DNA of 64,000 bases. It comes from JAWLHK01 sp041690355 [NCBI: bacterium] (GTDB lineage Bacteria > J088 > JAWLBW01). This document shows positions 44,811 to 54,665 of this stretch, in pieces. Below the pieces are notes generated by a model. It saw only the letters and a program-made list of their open reading frames with translations, was not told the origin of the DNA and searched no databases. The first letter of the stretch is position 1, and every line of letters starts with the position of its first letter. The stretch is taken from the NCBI GenBank assembly GCA_041690355.1, contig JAWLHK010000022.1, positions 15,116 through 79,115 on the forward strand, written 5' to 3'. Both the position numbers and the translations under genes were made by a program.

Positions 44811-46603
44811 GCCCGGTGCCGCCTTCGGGGGCGCCGCTCGCGTGCCCGACCGATTGCCAGCGCTGCGTTGATGAGGCCGATGTGCGAAAACGCCTGCGGA
44901 AAGTTCCCCCATGCGGCGCCCGTGCGCGGATCGGCCTCCTCGGCGAGCAGCCCCACATCGTTCCGCAAGGCGAGCAGGCCCTCCATCCAGTCCGTAGCTT
45001 CCCGCTCGCGGCCCTGCATGGCAAGCACCTCCACCGCCCAGAAACTGCAGAAGAGGAATGCGCCTTCGATACCGCGAAAACGCTCTGCCCGGTAGAGGAG
45101 GGCAGGTCCCGCGTGAAGGCGCTCGCGGATGGCCGCGAAGGTGCGCGACAACAGGGGATCGTCGGGCTCGAGAACGCCGAGCGGCGCGGCCAGCAGGACC
45201 CCCGCATCGAGTTCCGCGTTGCCGTCCGCGGCCGTCAGAATGCCGCCGGCGTGTTCGGCTGCGGCTCGGATCCAGGCCGCGATTTCGCCGCGCACCCGGT
45301 GAAAATCGGCCCCGCCCGGAGGGAGAAGCCCGCGGTCGCGCAGGCGCGCCGCCCGGTCGGCGGCGACCCAGCACAGTAGTTTCGAGTGCACGTGCTGCCG
45401 CAGTTCGTTCCGGTATTCCCAGATTCCGGCGTCGGCCTCACGCCAGTGCCGGCAGGCGTAGGAAGCCAGCTCGAGAACGAGCCGGGCCGTCGCGCGATCG
45501 GCGCCCCCCTTATCCATCATCTGTTGGAATGCGGAGTCGATGACCTCTCCGTAGACATCGAGCTGGTGCTGATCTTCGGCTGCGTTGCCGATGCGCACCG
45601 GGCGGCTGTCTCCGTAGCCGTGCAGCCACCGGACCTCCTGCTCCCCGGGCGGACGTCGGCCGAAGACGTCATACAGCACGCGCAGCCGAGGGCGGCTCAA
45701 GGCTGTCGCGTGCAGGAGCCAGCTCACGAACGCCTGGGCCTCACGTGCGAATCCGAGGTCGCGCAGCGCGCGTGTCGTCTGCGAGGCGTCCCGCAACCAG
45801 CAGTACCGGTAATCCCAGTTCAGCGCGCCGCCCGGCTCTTCGGGCAGCGACGTGGTCGGCGCCGCGATCACGGCCCCCGACGGAGCGAACGAGAGCGCCT
45901 TGAGCACCAGCGCACTCCGCTCGATCGCATCACGCCACGGGCCGTCGTAGGTGCACCCGGCCATCCACTGCTTCCACCCGGCGAGCGTGCTCTCCAGCAT
46001 CCGCCACAGATGCTGTTCCGTGAAAAGAATGGCGGGCGCGTCGCGATTGGCCGCCAGGATCAGCCCGGCGGTCTCTCCGGCCCGCAAGCGGAATTCCGCC
46101 TGAAGCGTCTCGCCGAGCACGTCCGGGGCCGCACCGAAGGCCTGCAGCGAGACCTGCATGTTGCCGTGACCGCTGCGGTGGCAGTACCGGTAGCTTTTCC
46201 ACCGCAGCGCCGATTTTCCGTACGACGGCCGCAGAAGAAGGGTGGAACGCATGCGGACGTTACCGCTTTCACAGCGCAGAAGGCGGATCACCGCGTGTTC
46301 CGGAGTCAGGCCCCCGTAGCGGCCGACCGGCATGAAGTCAAATACGCGCACATGCCCCTCGGAAAGCCGCCAGTCGCTCACGAGAACGTTGCTCGCCGGT
46401 GCGTAGCCGCGTCCGCACGTGCCGGCTTCCTCCGGCGCAAGGCGCCACGAACCTCCCTTCTCCGGATCCAGTAGCCGCGCAAGCCAGGCGTCGCCGTCGA
46501 AGCGCGGCCAGCAGAGCCAGTCGATCGCACCCTGTCGCGAGACGAGCGCCGCCGTGCGCCCGTCGCCGATCAGGGCGTAGTCATGAATGGAAGGTGCGCC
46601 CAT
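44807..46603 (-). CDS. GH15-family glycoside hydrolase (glucoamylase/trehalase-like)
   Basis: 598 residues. N-terminal super-beta-sandwich (SIHDYALIGDGRTAALVSRQG, IDWLCWPRFD) then an (alpha/alpha)6 barrel with RYCWLRDASQT, GIWEYR and LLAEEADPRTG, the latter two carrying the likely catalytic acids. Related enzymes act on trehalose or alpha-glucans. No signal peptide, so a cytoplasmic trehalase role is plausible (inference). Co-translated with a small membrane protein. Confidence 0.85.
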   Translation of the reverse strand: MGAPSIHDYALIGDGRTAALVSRQGAIDWLCWPRFDGDAWLARLLDPEKGGSWRLAPEEAGTCGRGYAPASNVLVSDWRLSEGHVRVFDFMPVGRYGGLTPEHAVIRLLRCESGNVRMRSTLLLRPSYGKSALRWKSYRYCHRSGHGNMQVSLQAFGAAPDVLGETLQAEFRLRAGETAGLILAANRDAPAILFTEQHLWRMLESTLAGWKQWMAGCTYDGPWRDAIERSALVLKALSFAPSGAVIAAPTTSLPEEPGGALNWDYRYCWLRDASQTTRALRDLGFAREAQAFVSWLLHATALSRPRLRVLYDVFGRRPPGEQEVRWLHGYGDSRPVRIGNAAEDQHQLDVYGEVIDSAFQQMMDKGGADRATARLVLELASYACRHWREADAGIWEYRNELRQHVHSKLLCWVAADRAARLRDRGLLPPGGADFHRVRGEIAAWIRAAAEHAGGILTAADGNAELDAGVLLAAPLGVLEPDDPLLSRTFAAIRERLHAGPALLYRAERFRGIEGAFLFCSFWAVEVLAMQGREREATDWMEGLLALRNDVGLLAEEADPRTGAAWGNFPQAFSHIGLINAALAIGRARERRPRRRHRA

Positions 46604-46726
46604 GTTCGCCTGCGATACACGGGCAACATAGCCGTGCAGCGCAGACGACGGTACTCCGGCCGCGCTGCGGGTCGACCTGCGAGAGGTCGGCCGCCGCCAG
46701 GCATCCGGTGGGTGAGGAAAGGAGGA

Positions 46727-48028
46727 CTACCTGTGTTTCTTCGCGATCGCTTCGAGCGCATCCCCGGCGGCGTCGAGCGTCTCTTCGATGACGTTCTTCG
46801 AGTGCGCGGTCGAGAGGAATGCGGCCTCGAACTGGCTCGGCGGCAGGTAGACGCCGCGCTCGAGCATGGCCCGGTGAAACCGGCCGTAGACGCGCGGATC
46901 GATGGTGGCCACGTCGGCCGGGCTGTTCACGGGCCGGTCGGTGAAGAAGAGGGTGAACATGCTGCCGACGTGATTGGCCGTGGCCGCGAAGCCCGCCCCC
47001 TCGGCCTGCCCGACCAGGCCGGCGGCGAGCTGGGTCGTGTGGCGCTCGAGGGTGTCGAACAGGCGCCGGCTTTTCTGCAATGTCTTCAAGGTCGCGATGC
47101 CCGCCGCCATGGCGAGCGGATTTCCCGACAGCGTCCCCGCCTGGTAGACGTCGCCGCTCGGGGCAACGCGCTTCATGATGGAGCGCTTGCCACCGTAGGC
47201 GCCCACGGGCAGACCGCCGCCGATGACCTTGCCGAAGGTGGTCAGGTCGGGCTTGATCCCGTAGCGTTCCTGCGCCCCGCCGCGCGCCACGCGGAAACCG
47301 GTCATGACTTCGTCGAAGATGAGCACGACGCCGTGCTTCGTGCACAGCGCGCGCAGCAGTTCGAGAAATCCGGGGGCCGGCAGAATCACGCCCGAATTGC
47401 CGATGACCGGCTCGAGGATGATCGCCGCCAGATTGTCCCCTTCCTTGCGGAACAGGGTCTTCAGCGCATCTTCGTCGTTGAAGGGGAGGGTCAGGGTGAG
47501 GCCGGTGACATTGGCCGGAACGCCGGGGCTCGACGGAATGCCCAGCGTGAGCATGCCAGACCCCCCTTTGACGAGCAGGCTGTCGACATGGCCGTGATAG
47601 CAGCCCTCGAACTTCGCGATCAGGTCGCGGCCGGTGTGAGCGCGGGCCAGCCGCAGGGCGCTCATCGTCGCCTCGGTGCCCGAATTGACCATGCGCACCA
47701 TGTCGAGGTTCGGAAAGAAGTCGAGCACCAGCTCGGCCAGCTCGACCTCGAGCGGACTCGGCGCGCCGTAGCTCGTGCCGCGCGCGGCGCCGCGGGCGAT
47801 GGCGTCGACGACGGCCGGATGGGCATGCCCGAGAATCAGCGGACCCCACGAACAGACGTAATCGATGTAGCGGTTGCCGTCGACGTCGAAGAGATAGGCC
47901 CCCTCGGCGCGGTCGATGAAGACCGGATGTCCGCCGACCGCCTTGAAGGCGCGCACGGGGCTGTTGACGCCGCCGGGGAGCAGCTTGCGGGCACGGGAGA
48001 AAAGAGCTTCGGATTTCGTGTGCTTCAC
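46727..48028 (-). CDS. hemL: Glutamate-1-semialdehyde 2,1-aminomutase
   Basis: 433 residues, GTG start. PLP lysine Lys267 in [14 protein letters not shown], with [16 protein letters not shown] and [11 protein letters not shown] as further aminomutase motifs. Makes 5-aminolevulinate for haem synthesis by the C5 pathway. Follows the ankyrin gene by 30 bases on the same strand. Confidence 0.95.
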   Translation of the reverse strand: MKHTKSEALFSRARKLLPGGVNSPVRAFKAVGGHPVFIDRAEGAYLFDVDGNRYIDYVCSWGPLILGHAHPAVVDAIARGAARGTSYGAPSPLEVELAELVLDFFPNLDMVRMVNSGTEATMSALRLARAHTGRDLIAKFEGCYHGHVDSLLVKGGSGMLTLGIPSSPGVPANVTGLTLTLPFNDEDALKTLFRKEGDNLAAIILEPVIGNSGVILPAPGFLELLRALCTKHGVVLIFDEVMTGFRVARGGAQERYGIKPDLTTFGKVIGGGLPVGAYGGKRSIMKRVAPSGDVYQAGTLSGNPLAMAAGIATLKTLQKSRRLFDTLERHTTQLAAGLVGQAEGAGFAATANHVGSMFTLFFTDRPVNSPADVATIDPRVYGRFHRAMLERGVYLPPSQFEAAFLSTAHSKNVIEETLDAAGDALEAIAKKHR

Positions 48029-48058
48029 GGAGACCTCACCGGAGAAACGAACAGGATA

Positions 48059-49039
48059 TCAGTGTCCGGCCAGAATAATCGACAGAGATTCGGCGCCGAA
48101 CAACGTGGCCGCCGACTGCCCGTTCCACCGTTTGCGTCGCGGGTCGGCGCCCGAGGCGACGAGGATGGCGGCCGTGCTCTCCTGCTGCTGCAGGGCGGCC
48201 GCGATGAGCGGCGTCGTGCCGTCGAAAGCGGCCGGATCGGCGGCGGCGCCGTGGCGCAGGAGCAGCTCGGCGATCTGCGCCGCGCCGCGAAAGGAGGCGT
48301 AGTGCAGGGCGCGCCAGCCGTCCAGATCGGCGGCGTTGGGATCGGCCCCGGCTTTGAGAAGCATTTCGACCATGGCGAAGTCGCTGCGGAAGGCGGCCTT
48401 GCGCAGGGGCGTCCATCCGAACCGGTCTTCGGCCTCGGGGTTGGCCCCTCCCTCGATCAGCGCGGCTGCGGCGCGGTAGGCCCCCAGATCGACGCAGTCG
48501 AGCAGGGGCGTGGCGAGAAATCCGCCGGCCGCTGCGTCGGGGTCGGCGCCGTGGGCCAGCAGATCGGCCACGATCTCGGCCCGGTCGCCATCGGCGGCGA
48601 AATGCAGGGGGCCGAGCGCCCCTTCGCGCGGCGGGTTGGGGCTGGCTCCCGCCGCGAGCAGTCGCGCCACCGCCGCCGGATGCCCGGCCTGGGCCGCGTA
48701 GCCGAGCGCGGTGACGGGTTCGACTTCATCGTCGACGAGGTCGACCGGCGTGCCGGCCGCAAGCAGCAGCTCGATCAGGCCCCGGTCGTCCGCGGCGGCC
48801 GCGTGCAGCAGCGCGGTGACGCCGAACTTGTCGATGTCGGCGAAGGTGCGGGGGCGCAGGGGGAGCAGCTTGACCTCGCTGCCGGCGATTTCGTGCATCC
48901 AGAGCTCGACCAGCGGATCGACGGGAAACCCCGCGAGCACGCGGCCGTCGAGCCGGCCGACCCCTTCGGACATGGCCAGCCGCAGCGGATGCAGCAGCGC
49001 GATGAACAGGAGTGCGTATGCCCCCTGGCGCAAGGTCAT
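48059..49039 (-). CDS. Exported ankyrin-repeat protein
   Basis: 326 residues, strong AGGAGG. A signal-anchor-like N-terminus (AYALLFIALLHPLRLAM) is followed by about seven ankyrin repeats, e.g. GVTALLHAAAADDRGLIELLL and GWTPLRKAAFRSDFAMVEML. Binds an unknown partner outside the cytoplasm or in the membrane region. Divergent from argH and 30 bases before hemL. Confidence 0.8.
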   Translation of the reverse strand: MTLRQGAYALLFIALLHPLRLAMSEGVGRLDGRVLAGFPVDPLVELWMHEIAGSEVKLLPLRPRTFADIDKFGVTALLHAAAADDRGLIELLLAAGTPVDLVDDEVEPVTALGYAAQAGHPAAVARLLAAGASPNPPREGALGPLHFAADGDRAEIVADLLAHGADPDAAAGGFLATPLLDCVDLGAYRAAAALIEGGANPEAEDRFGWTPLRKAAFRSDFAMVEMLLKAGADPNAADLDGWRALHYASFRGAAQIAELLLRHGAAADPAAFDGTTPLIAAALQQQESTAAILVASGADPRRKRWNGQSAATLFGAESLSIILAGH

Positions 49040-49111
49040 TCGGTCCTCCTCTCCTCAGCTTACCGGAAACCCGCGCCGCGTGCCGCCCGCGGCCGGGCCG
49101 GAAGCCCCCTT

Positions 49112-49141
49112 TTGACACCCCCGCTGCGCCGCCGGTAGACT
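49112..49141 (+). promoter_or_regulatory. Promoter of the argH-lysA/dapF operon
   Basis: TTGACA (49112-49117), spacer 18, TAGACT (49136-49141). Confidence 0.7.
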
Positions 49142-49170
49142 GGATGGTTACTCTCCGGGAGCATCCCGCC

Positions 49171-50583
49171 ATGACCCAAGGCAGTTCAAAAGCGTGGGGC
49201 GGACGATTCCGCGAAGCCACCGACAAGCTCGTCGAGGCTTTCTCGGCCAGCATCCACTACGATTCCCGTCTCTACCGCGAAGACGTCCGCGGCAGCATCG
49301 CCCATGCGCGCATGCTCGGCGCACAAGGGATCCTTTCCGCCGGGGACGTCGAGGCCATCTGCACGGGGCTGAAGGAAATCGAGGGCGAAATCGAGCGCGG
49401 CGAGCTCCCTTTCAGGCAGGAGCTCGAAGACATTCACATGCACATCGAGCGCCGGCTCATCGACAAGATCGGGCCGGCCGGCGGACGCCTGCACACCGCG
49501 CGCAGCCGCAACGACCAGGTGAACCTCGACGTCCGTCTCTACCTGCGCGAAGAGAGCCGGCGCATCCGGGCCGCCCTGGCCGACCTGATCGGCGCCTTTC
49601 TCGAGCAGGCCGCAAAGCACGTCGAAACGCCGTTTCCCGGGTACACCCATCTGCAGCGCGCCCAGCCGGTCACCTTCGCCCATCACATGCTCGCCTATGT
49701 GGAAATGTTCCGCCGCGATGCGGAGCGGTTCGAGGATGCGGCGCGGCGCATGAATCGCCTCCCCCTGGGTGTGGCCGCCATGGCCGGCACCCCGTATCCG
49801 ATCGATCGGGAACGGGTCGCGAAGGACCTCGGCTTCGACGGCGTCACGCGCAACTCCATCGATACGTCGGCCGACCGCGATTTCGCCGTCGAATTTCTCT
49901 CGGCCTGCGCGATCACGGCCATGCATCTCAGCCGCCTCAGCGAAGAACTGATTCTCTGGTCTACTTCCGAGTTCCAGTTCGTCGCGCTCGCAGACTCGTT
50001 CTGCACCGGATCGAGCATCATGCCGCAGAAGAAGAATCCCGACGTGCCCGAGCTCGTGCGCGGCAAGACCGGCCGTGTGTACGGTTCGCTCATCACGTTG
50101 CTGACGATCTGCAAAGGGCTGCCGCTGGCCTACAATCGCGATCTGCAGGAAGACAAGGAGCCGCTGTTCGACGCCATCGACACGGTGCGTGCTTCGCTCG
50201 GCGTTTCGGCCGGGGCCGTGCGCACGATGACGCTGCTCGCCGACAACGTGCAGCGCTCGCTGGCCCGCGGTCACCTGACCGCCACCGACCTGGCCGATTT
50301 TCTCGCCCTGCGCGGGGTCCCCTTCCGCGAGGCGCACGAGATCACCGGGCGCATCGTGGCCGACTGCGAAGCGCGCGGCATCGACACGACGGCCCTGACT
50401 CGCGACGACCTCGTTCCCTTTCACGCGGCGTTCGCCGAGGCGGGCGACGACGCCTTCTCCATCCGGGCCTCCATCCATGCGCGCAAGAGCGTGGGGGGAA
50501 CCGCGCCCGAACGGGTGCGCGAGGCGCTTGAAGAGGCCCGCCGGGCGCATGAGGCGCTGACGAGCGCGGTCGGCGAGGGATGA
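49171..50583 (+). CDS. argH: Argininosuccinate lyase
   Basis: 470 residues from MTQGSSKAWGGRF. The fumarase/aspartase signature GSSIMPQKKNPD and the His-region PGYTHLQRAQPVTF are intact. Cleaves argininosuccinate to arginine and fumarate. First gene of the lysine/arginine operon and overlaps the lipoprotein by four bases. Confidence 0.95.
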   Translation: MTQGSSKAWGGRFREATDKLVEAFSASIHYDSRLYREDVRGSIAHARMLGAQGILSAGDVEAICTGLKEIEGEIERGELPFRQELEDIHMHIERRLIDKIGPAGGRLHTARSRNDQVNLDVRLYLREESRRIRAALADLIGAFLEQAAKHVETPFPGYTHLQRAQPVTFAHHMLAYVEMFRRDAERFEDAARRMNRLPLGVAAMAGTPYPIDRERVAKDLGFDGVTRNSIDTSADRDFAVEFLSACAITAMHLSRLSEELILWSTSEFQFVALADSFCTGSSIMPQKKNPDVPELVRGKTGRVYGSLITLLTICKGLPLAYNRDLQEDKEPLFDAIDTVRASLGVSAGAVRTMTLLADNVQRSLARGHLTATDLADFLALRGVPFREAHEITGRIVADCEARGIDTTALTRDDLVPFHAAFAEAGDDAFSIRASIHARKSVGGTAPERVREALEEARRAHEALTSAVGEG

Positions 50584-51602
50584 TCTTTTCCCGTACCCGG
50601 CTTCTGCGCGCGCCGCTGTTCTGGCTCGGCCTGATTCTGCTCGCCTCGGCCTGCGGCAAGAAGTCTCCGCCGCTGGCCCCCGAGCGCCTGCGGCCCCGCG
50701 CGGTGACCGACCTGACGGCGCGCAACGTCGAAGACGGCATCCGCCTGCGCTGGCGGCTTCCGACCGATCGGGCGGCCGGCGGCGCGCTCGACGTCACGCC
50801 GGGGATGGTCCTTCTGCGCACCGACGGCGCGACCCAGGAGAGCTGCGAGTCGCCCGCCGCCACCTGGGAGCGGGTGCTGACCTTCGCCCCGGGCGCCGTC
50901 ACGCCGCCGACGACCTGGGTCGACACGGCCGTCGTCTCCGGGCGCTGGTACGGATACCGGGCCCATGCCGTGGGAGACGACGGTTCGCTGAGCGACGCAT
51001 CGACGCGGGCCATCGTCTTCCGCGGAGAGCCCCCGCCGCAACCTCCGGCCCCCGTGCTGCGCAGCGGCGACGGCTTTCTGGTGCTCGAGGCGCCCCCATT
51101 TCCCCCCGATGTCATCGGCTGGACCTACTACCGCTCGGCCACCGACGCGCCATTTCCGCCCATCCCCTCGTACGGCGGCGTCATCACGGGGAATGCGTGG
51201 ACCGACGGGCAGGTCGTGAACGGGCAGACGGTGCGCTATGCCATCGCCTGGATCGGCCAGACCCACGGTTTCGTGCTCGAAGGGCCCATGTCGCCGCCGG
51301 TCGAGGGGATGCCGGTCGACCTGGTGCCGCCCCCGCGCCCGGGCAGCATCGTGGCCGTGCCCCGCGACGGGGCCGTCGACATCCGCTGGCAGCGTGTCGA
51401 AGAGCCCGACGTGCGGTATCATGTATATCGGCGTCGTCTCGACCTGGAGCCGGGCTTTACGCGGATCACCGCCGGGCCCCTTCCCGATAATGTCCTGGAA
51501 GACCGTCCCCGCCGGGGACAGTACCTCTATGCGGTGACGAGCATCGATCGTTCCGGCAACGAAAGCAGCCGCAGCGAGCCGGCGTCGGTAACCGTGCGCT
51601 GA
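50580..51602 (+). CDS. Fibronectin-type-III-like lipoprotein of the argH-lysA cluster
   Basis: 340 residues with lipobox ILLASACGKK and a proline-rich start. Two or three FnIII-like beta-sandwich repeats (e.g. DLTARNVEDGIRLRWRLP, VDIRWQRVEEPDVRYHVYRR). A lipoprotein in this slot is a known feature of argH-lysA clusters in related bacteria; its role is unclear. Confidence 0.7.
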   Translation: MIFSRTRLLRAPLFWLGLILLASACGKKSPPLAPERLRPRAVTDLTARNVEDGIRLRWRLPTDRAAGGALDVTPGMVLLRTDGATQESCESPAATWERVLTFAPGAVTPPTTWVDTAVVSGRWYGYRAHAVGDDGSLSDASTRAIVFRGEPPPQPPAPVLRSGDGFLVLEAPPFPPDVIGWTYYRSATDAPFPPIPSYGGVITGNAWTDGQVVNGQTVRYAIAWIGQTHGFVLEGPMSPPVEGMPVDLVPPPRPGSIVAVPRDGAVDIRWQRVEEPDVRYHVYRRRLDLEPGFTRITAGPLPDNVLEDRPRRGQYLYAVTSIDRSGNESSRSEPASVTVR

Positions 51603-51605
51603 ACC

Positions 51606-53711
51606 ATGGACGCGTTTCATTTTCAGAACGATCTGCTTCACGTCGAGGGCGTCCCCCTCGACAGGCTTGCCGCTGAAGTCGGCACGCCGTTCTACGTCTA
51701 CTCCCGCGGGGCGCTCGAGGCGAACTTCCGCGCCTATGCCGACGCGCTCGCCGGCGTGCCGCATCTCGTCTGCTTCGCCATGAAGGCGAACCCGAACCTG
51801 GCCGTTCTCGCGACCTTCGCGCGGCTGGGCGGCGGGTTCGACATCGTCACCGGCGGCGAGCTCTACCGCGCGCTGCAGGCCGGCGCGCAGCCCCGGCGCA
51901 TCGTCTACTCCGGGGTCGGCAAGAGCGACGACGAGATCGCCTACGCGCTGCGCACGGGCATTCTCATGTTCAACGTCGAAAGCGTCGAAGAGCTCGACGC
52001 CATCGACCGGGCCGCCGCTCGGCTTGGCACGAAGGCCCCCATCGCGATTCGCGTCAATCCCGACGTCGATCCCCAGACGCATCCCTACATCTCCACGGGG
52101 ATGAAGAAGTCGAAGTTCGGGGTGAACATCACGCAGGCGCGCGAAGCCTACGCCAGGGCGCTTTCGCTGCCGAACCTCGAGGTGGTCGGCCTCGACTGCC
52201 ACATCGGCAGCCAGCTCACGAAGCTCGATCCGTTTCTCGATTCCCTCGACCGCGTGCTGCCGCTCATCGACGAGCTGCGCGGCCAGGGCGCGCCCATCCG
52301 CTATCTGGATTTCGGCGGCGGGCTCGGGATCACCTACCGCGACGAAACGCCGCCGGCGCCGGCGGAGTACGGCCGTGCCGTGGCCGAACGGGTGCGCGGC
52401 CGCGACCTGACGTTGATTGCCGAGCCGGGTCGCAACCTGGTCGGTAACGCCGGCGCGCTTGTGACCAGGGTGCTCTACAACAAGGCGGGCGAGGTCAAGC
52501 ACTTCGTCATCGTCGACGCGGGCATGAACGATCTCATGCGGCCGTCGCTCTACGACGCGTATCATCGCATCGAGCCGGTCTTGCGCAGGCCTGACGCTGC
52601 ACAGCGGACGGTCGACGTCGTCGGGCCGATCTGCGAAAGCGGCGATTTTCTCGCGCACGACCGCGATCTGCGCGTTCTGGAACAGGGGGAGTTGCTCGCC
52701 GTGTTGAGCGCCGGCGCCTACGGGTTCGCCATGAGCTCGCAGTACAACGGCCGCCCCCGCGTCCCCGAAGTGCTCGTGACCGGCGATCGCTGGGACGTCG
52801 TGCGCGCCCGCGAGACCTACGCGGATCTGGTTCGCGGCGAAACGATCCCGCCCGCGCTGCGCGAGGGTGTGAGAATTCCGTTTACCAAGATGCACGGCAC
52901 GGGCAACGACTTCGTCGTCGTCGACGCGCGCGCGCTCCCCATCCGCGACTACGGTGCGGTCGCCAGGCAGGTCTGCGACCGCCGGTTCGGCATCGGCGCC
53001 GATCAGATGCTGCTGGTCCAGGATTCTCCGGACGATTCGGCGCAGTACCGGATGGGGATTTACAATGCTGACGGCAGCGAAGTCGAGATGTGCGGCAACG
53101 GCATCCGCTGCTTTGCGAAGTACCTGATCGATCACGGTCTGGCGGGTGCGGGAGAGATCCCCGTGCAGACCGACGGCGGCCTCATCATCCCCAGCGCCGA
53201 AGCGAACGGCCTGTTCCGGGTCGACATGGGCGAGCCCATTCTCGAGGGCGAACGCATCCCGACCACGTTCACCGGCCGCGTCGTCGACGTTCCGCTCCAG
53301 GTGCTCGACCGGACCTTCCAGGTGACCTGCGTGTCGATGGGGAATCCGCATTGCGTGATCTTCGTCGACGATGTAGAAACCTTCCCCGTGGCCACGTACG
53401 GGCCGGCGACCGAGACCCATCCGGCGTTTCCGCGGCGCGTGAATACGGAGTACATCCAGGTGCTCGATCGCGGCCGGCTCAAGATGCGCGTCTGGGAGCG
53501 CGGGGCCGGCGAGACGATGGCCTGCGGCACGGGAGCGTCGGCGGCGCTCGTGGCGGCCGTGCTCAACGACAGGGCCGATCGGAAAGCCGACCTGCTGCTG
53601 CGCGGCGGGACGCTGACCATCGAGTGGGACGCGCAGACGAATCACGTCTTCATGACCGGTCCGGCAGTCACCGTGTTTGAAGGCGCCATCGAGTTGGCGG
53701 ACAATAGTTAA
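51606..53711 (+). CDS. lysA-dapF: Fused diaminopimelate decarboxylase-diaminopimelate epimerase
   Basis: 701 residues, one frame. Residues 1-421 are LysA: PLP Lys60 in CFAMKANPN, HIGSQ, GGGLGI and the C-terminal CESGD. From Val422 the sequence is DapF: FTKMHGTGNDF, the epimerase cysteines Cys496 (VEMCGNG) and Cys640 (MACGTGAS). DapF epimerises LL- to meso-DAP, LysA decarboxylates meso-DAP to lysine, so the fused product joins consecutive steps. At the junction codon 422 is GTG and GTGA carries a TGA in the next frame, the usual remnant of a start/stop overlap. Separate genes are the norm. Confidence 0.95.
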   Translation: MDAFHFQNDLLHVEGVPLDRLAAEVGTPFYVYSRGALEANFRAYADALAGVPHLVCFAMKANPNLAVLATFARLGGGFDIVTGGELYRALQAGAQPRRIVYSGVGKSDDEIAYALRTGILMFNVESVEELDAIDRAAARLGTKAPIAIRVNPDVDPQTHPYISTGMKKSKFGVNITQAREAYARALSLPNLEVVGLDCHIGSQLTKLDPFLDSLDRVLPLIDELRGQGAPIRYLDFGGGLGITYRDETPPAPAEYGRAVAERVRGRDLTLIAEPGRNLVGNAGALVTRVLYNKAGEVKHFVIVDAGMNDLMRPSLYDAYHRIEPVLRRPDAAQRTVDVVGPICESGDFLAHDRDLRVLEQGELLAVLSAGAYGFAMSSQYNGRPRVPEVLVTGDRWDVVRARETYADLVRGETIPPALREGVRIPFTKMHGTGNDFVVVDARALPIRDYGAVARQVCDRRFGIGADQMLLVQDSPDDSAQYRMGIYNADGSEVEMCGNGIRCFAKYLIDHGLAGAGEIPVQTDGGLIIPSAEANGLFRVDMGEPILEGERIPTTFTGRVVDVPLQVLDRTFQVTCVSMGNPHCVIFVDDVETFPVATYGPATETHPAFPRRVNTEYIQVLDRGRLKMRVWERGAGETMACGTGASAALVAAVLNDRADRKADLLLRGGTLTIEWDAQTNHVFMTGPAVTVFEGAIELADNS

Positions 53712-53749
53712 GCTGCACGTGCAGCGCATCCGCCGTTCCATGAGAACGG
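53712..53749 (+). promoter_or_regulatory. Two hairpins in the dapF-dapA spacer
   Basis: GCTGCACGTGCAGC, a perfect 14-base palindrome (53712-53725), and CCGTTC-catga-GAACGG (53733-53749), in the only sizeable gap of the operon. May stabilise or process the mRNA; no T-run follows. Confidence 0.5.
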
Positions 53750-53777
53750 GGATGTTTTCGGAGGATGACAGGTAGCC

Positions 53778-54665
53778 ATGTTTACGGGTGCGATCACCGC
53801 ATTGATGACCCCGTTCCGCGACGGCAGGGTCGACGAGGAGGCGCTGCGCCGCCACGTCGAAGAGCAGATCGCGGCGGGAATCCAGGGCCTCGTTCCGGTC
53901 GGCACGACGGGCGAGAGCGCCACGCTCACCCACGCCGAGCACGAGCTCGTCGTGCGCATCGTGATCGACCAGGCGAAAAAGCGCGTTCCCGTCATCGCCG
54001 GCACCGGCAGCAACAATACGCGGGAAGCGGTGGAACTCACGGCCGCGGCCAAGCGCGATGGGGCCGACGGTGCGCTTCTCATTTCCCCCTATTACAACAA
54101 GCCGACGCAGGAAGGGCTGTATCGGCACTTTGCGGCCGTGGCGACCGAGACGGCGCTGCCGCTCATCGTCTACAACATTCCCGGGCGCACCGGTGTGACC
54201 ATCGGCGCCGAAACGCTGATCCGGCTCGGCGAGCACGAGCACATCGTCGGCGTGAAGGACGCGACGGGGAATCTCGATATCGCCAACGCGGTGACCAGCG
54301 TCATCGGCGACCGGCTCACCTTTCTGGCCGGCGACGACGCGATGACCCTTCCGCTGGCCTCCATCGGCGGCAAGGGGGTCATCTCGGCGGTCTCGAACCT
54401 GGTGCCGGCCGACATGGTCGCCTACACCGATGCGGCCGTGAAGGGCGATCTGGAGACGGCGCGCGCGCTGCACCGCAAGCTCGTACCGCTCATCACCGCC
54501 GTGTTCCTCGAGACGAACCCGATTCCCGTCAAGACGGCGCTGGCCATGCTCGGACTGATTCAGGAAGAGTTCCGCCTGCCGCTCTGCGAGATGACGGTGG
54601 CCAACCGCAACAAGCTGCGCGACGCCCTGCTCGCCTACGGCCTGCTCCCGGGAGACGCGCGATGA
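53778..54665 (+). CDS. dapA: 4-hydroxy-tetrahydrodipicolinate synthase
   Basis: 295 residues. Schiff-base Lys160 in GVKDATGN and Tyr132 in VYNIPGRTG, with GTTGESATL. Condenses pyruvate with aspartate semialdehyde, first step of the DAP pathway. Overlaps dapB (ATGA). Confidence 0.95.
   Translation: MFTGAITALMTPFRDGRVDEEALRRHVEEQIAAGIQGLVPVGTTGESATLTHAEHELVVRIVIDQAKKRVPVIAGTGSNNTREAVELTAAAKRDGADGALLISPYYNKPTQEGLYRHFAAVATETALPLIVYNIPGRTGVTIGAETLIRLGEHEHIVGVKDATGNLDIANAVTSVIGDRLTFLAGDDAMTLPLASIGGKGVISAVSNLVPADMVAYTDAAVKGDLETARALHRKLVPLITAVFLETNPIPVKTALAMLGLIQEEFRLPLCEMTVANRNKLRDALLAYGLLPGDAR

Noticed and set aside
46673-46689. A 6-base hairpin after hemL.
   Set aside because: No T-run and a short stem, so not called as a terminator.
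46583-49138. An 851-codon frame opposite hemL and the ankyrin gene.
   Set aside because: Same antisense effect; the minus-strand genes have full family motifs.
50421-54473. A 1350-codon open frame on the minus strand, opposite argH, the lipoprotein, lysA-dapF and dapA.
   Set aside because: It is the mirror of high-GC third positions in real plus-strand genes; the product is low-complexity, Arg/His/Gly-rich and matches no fold, while the plus-strand genes are well known.
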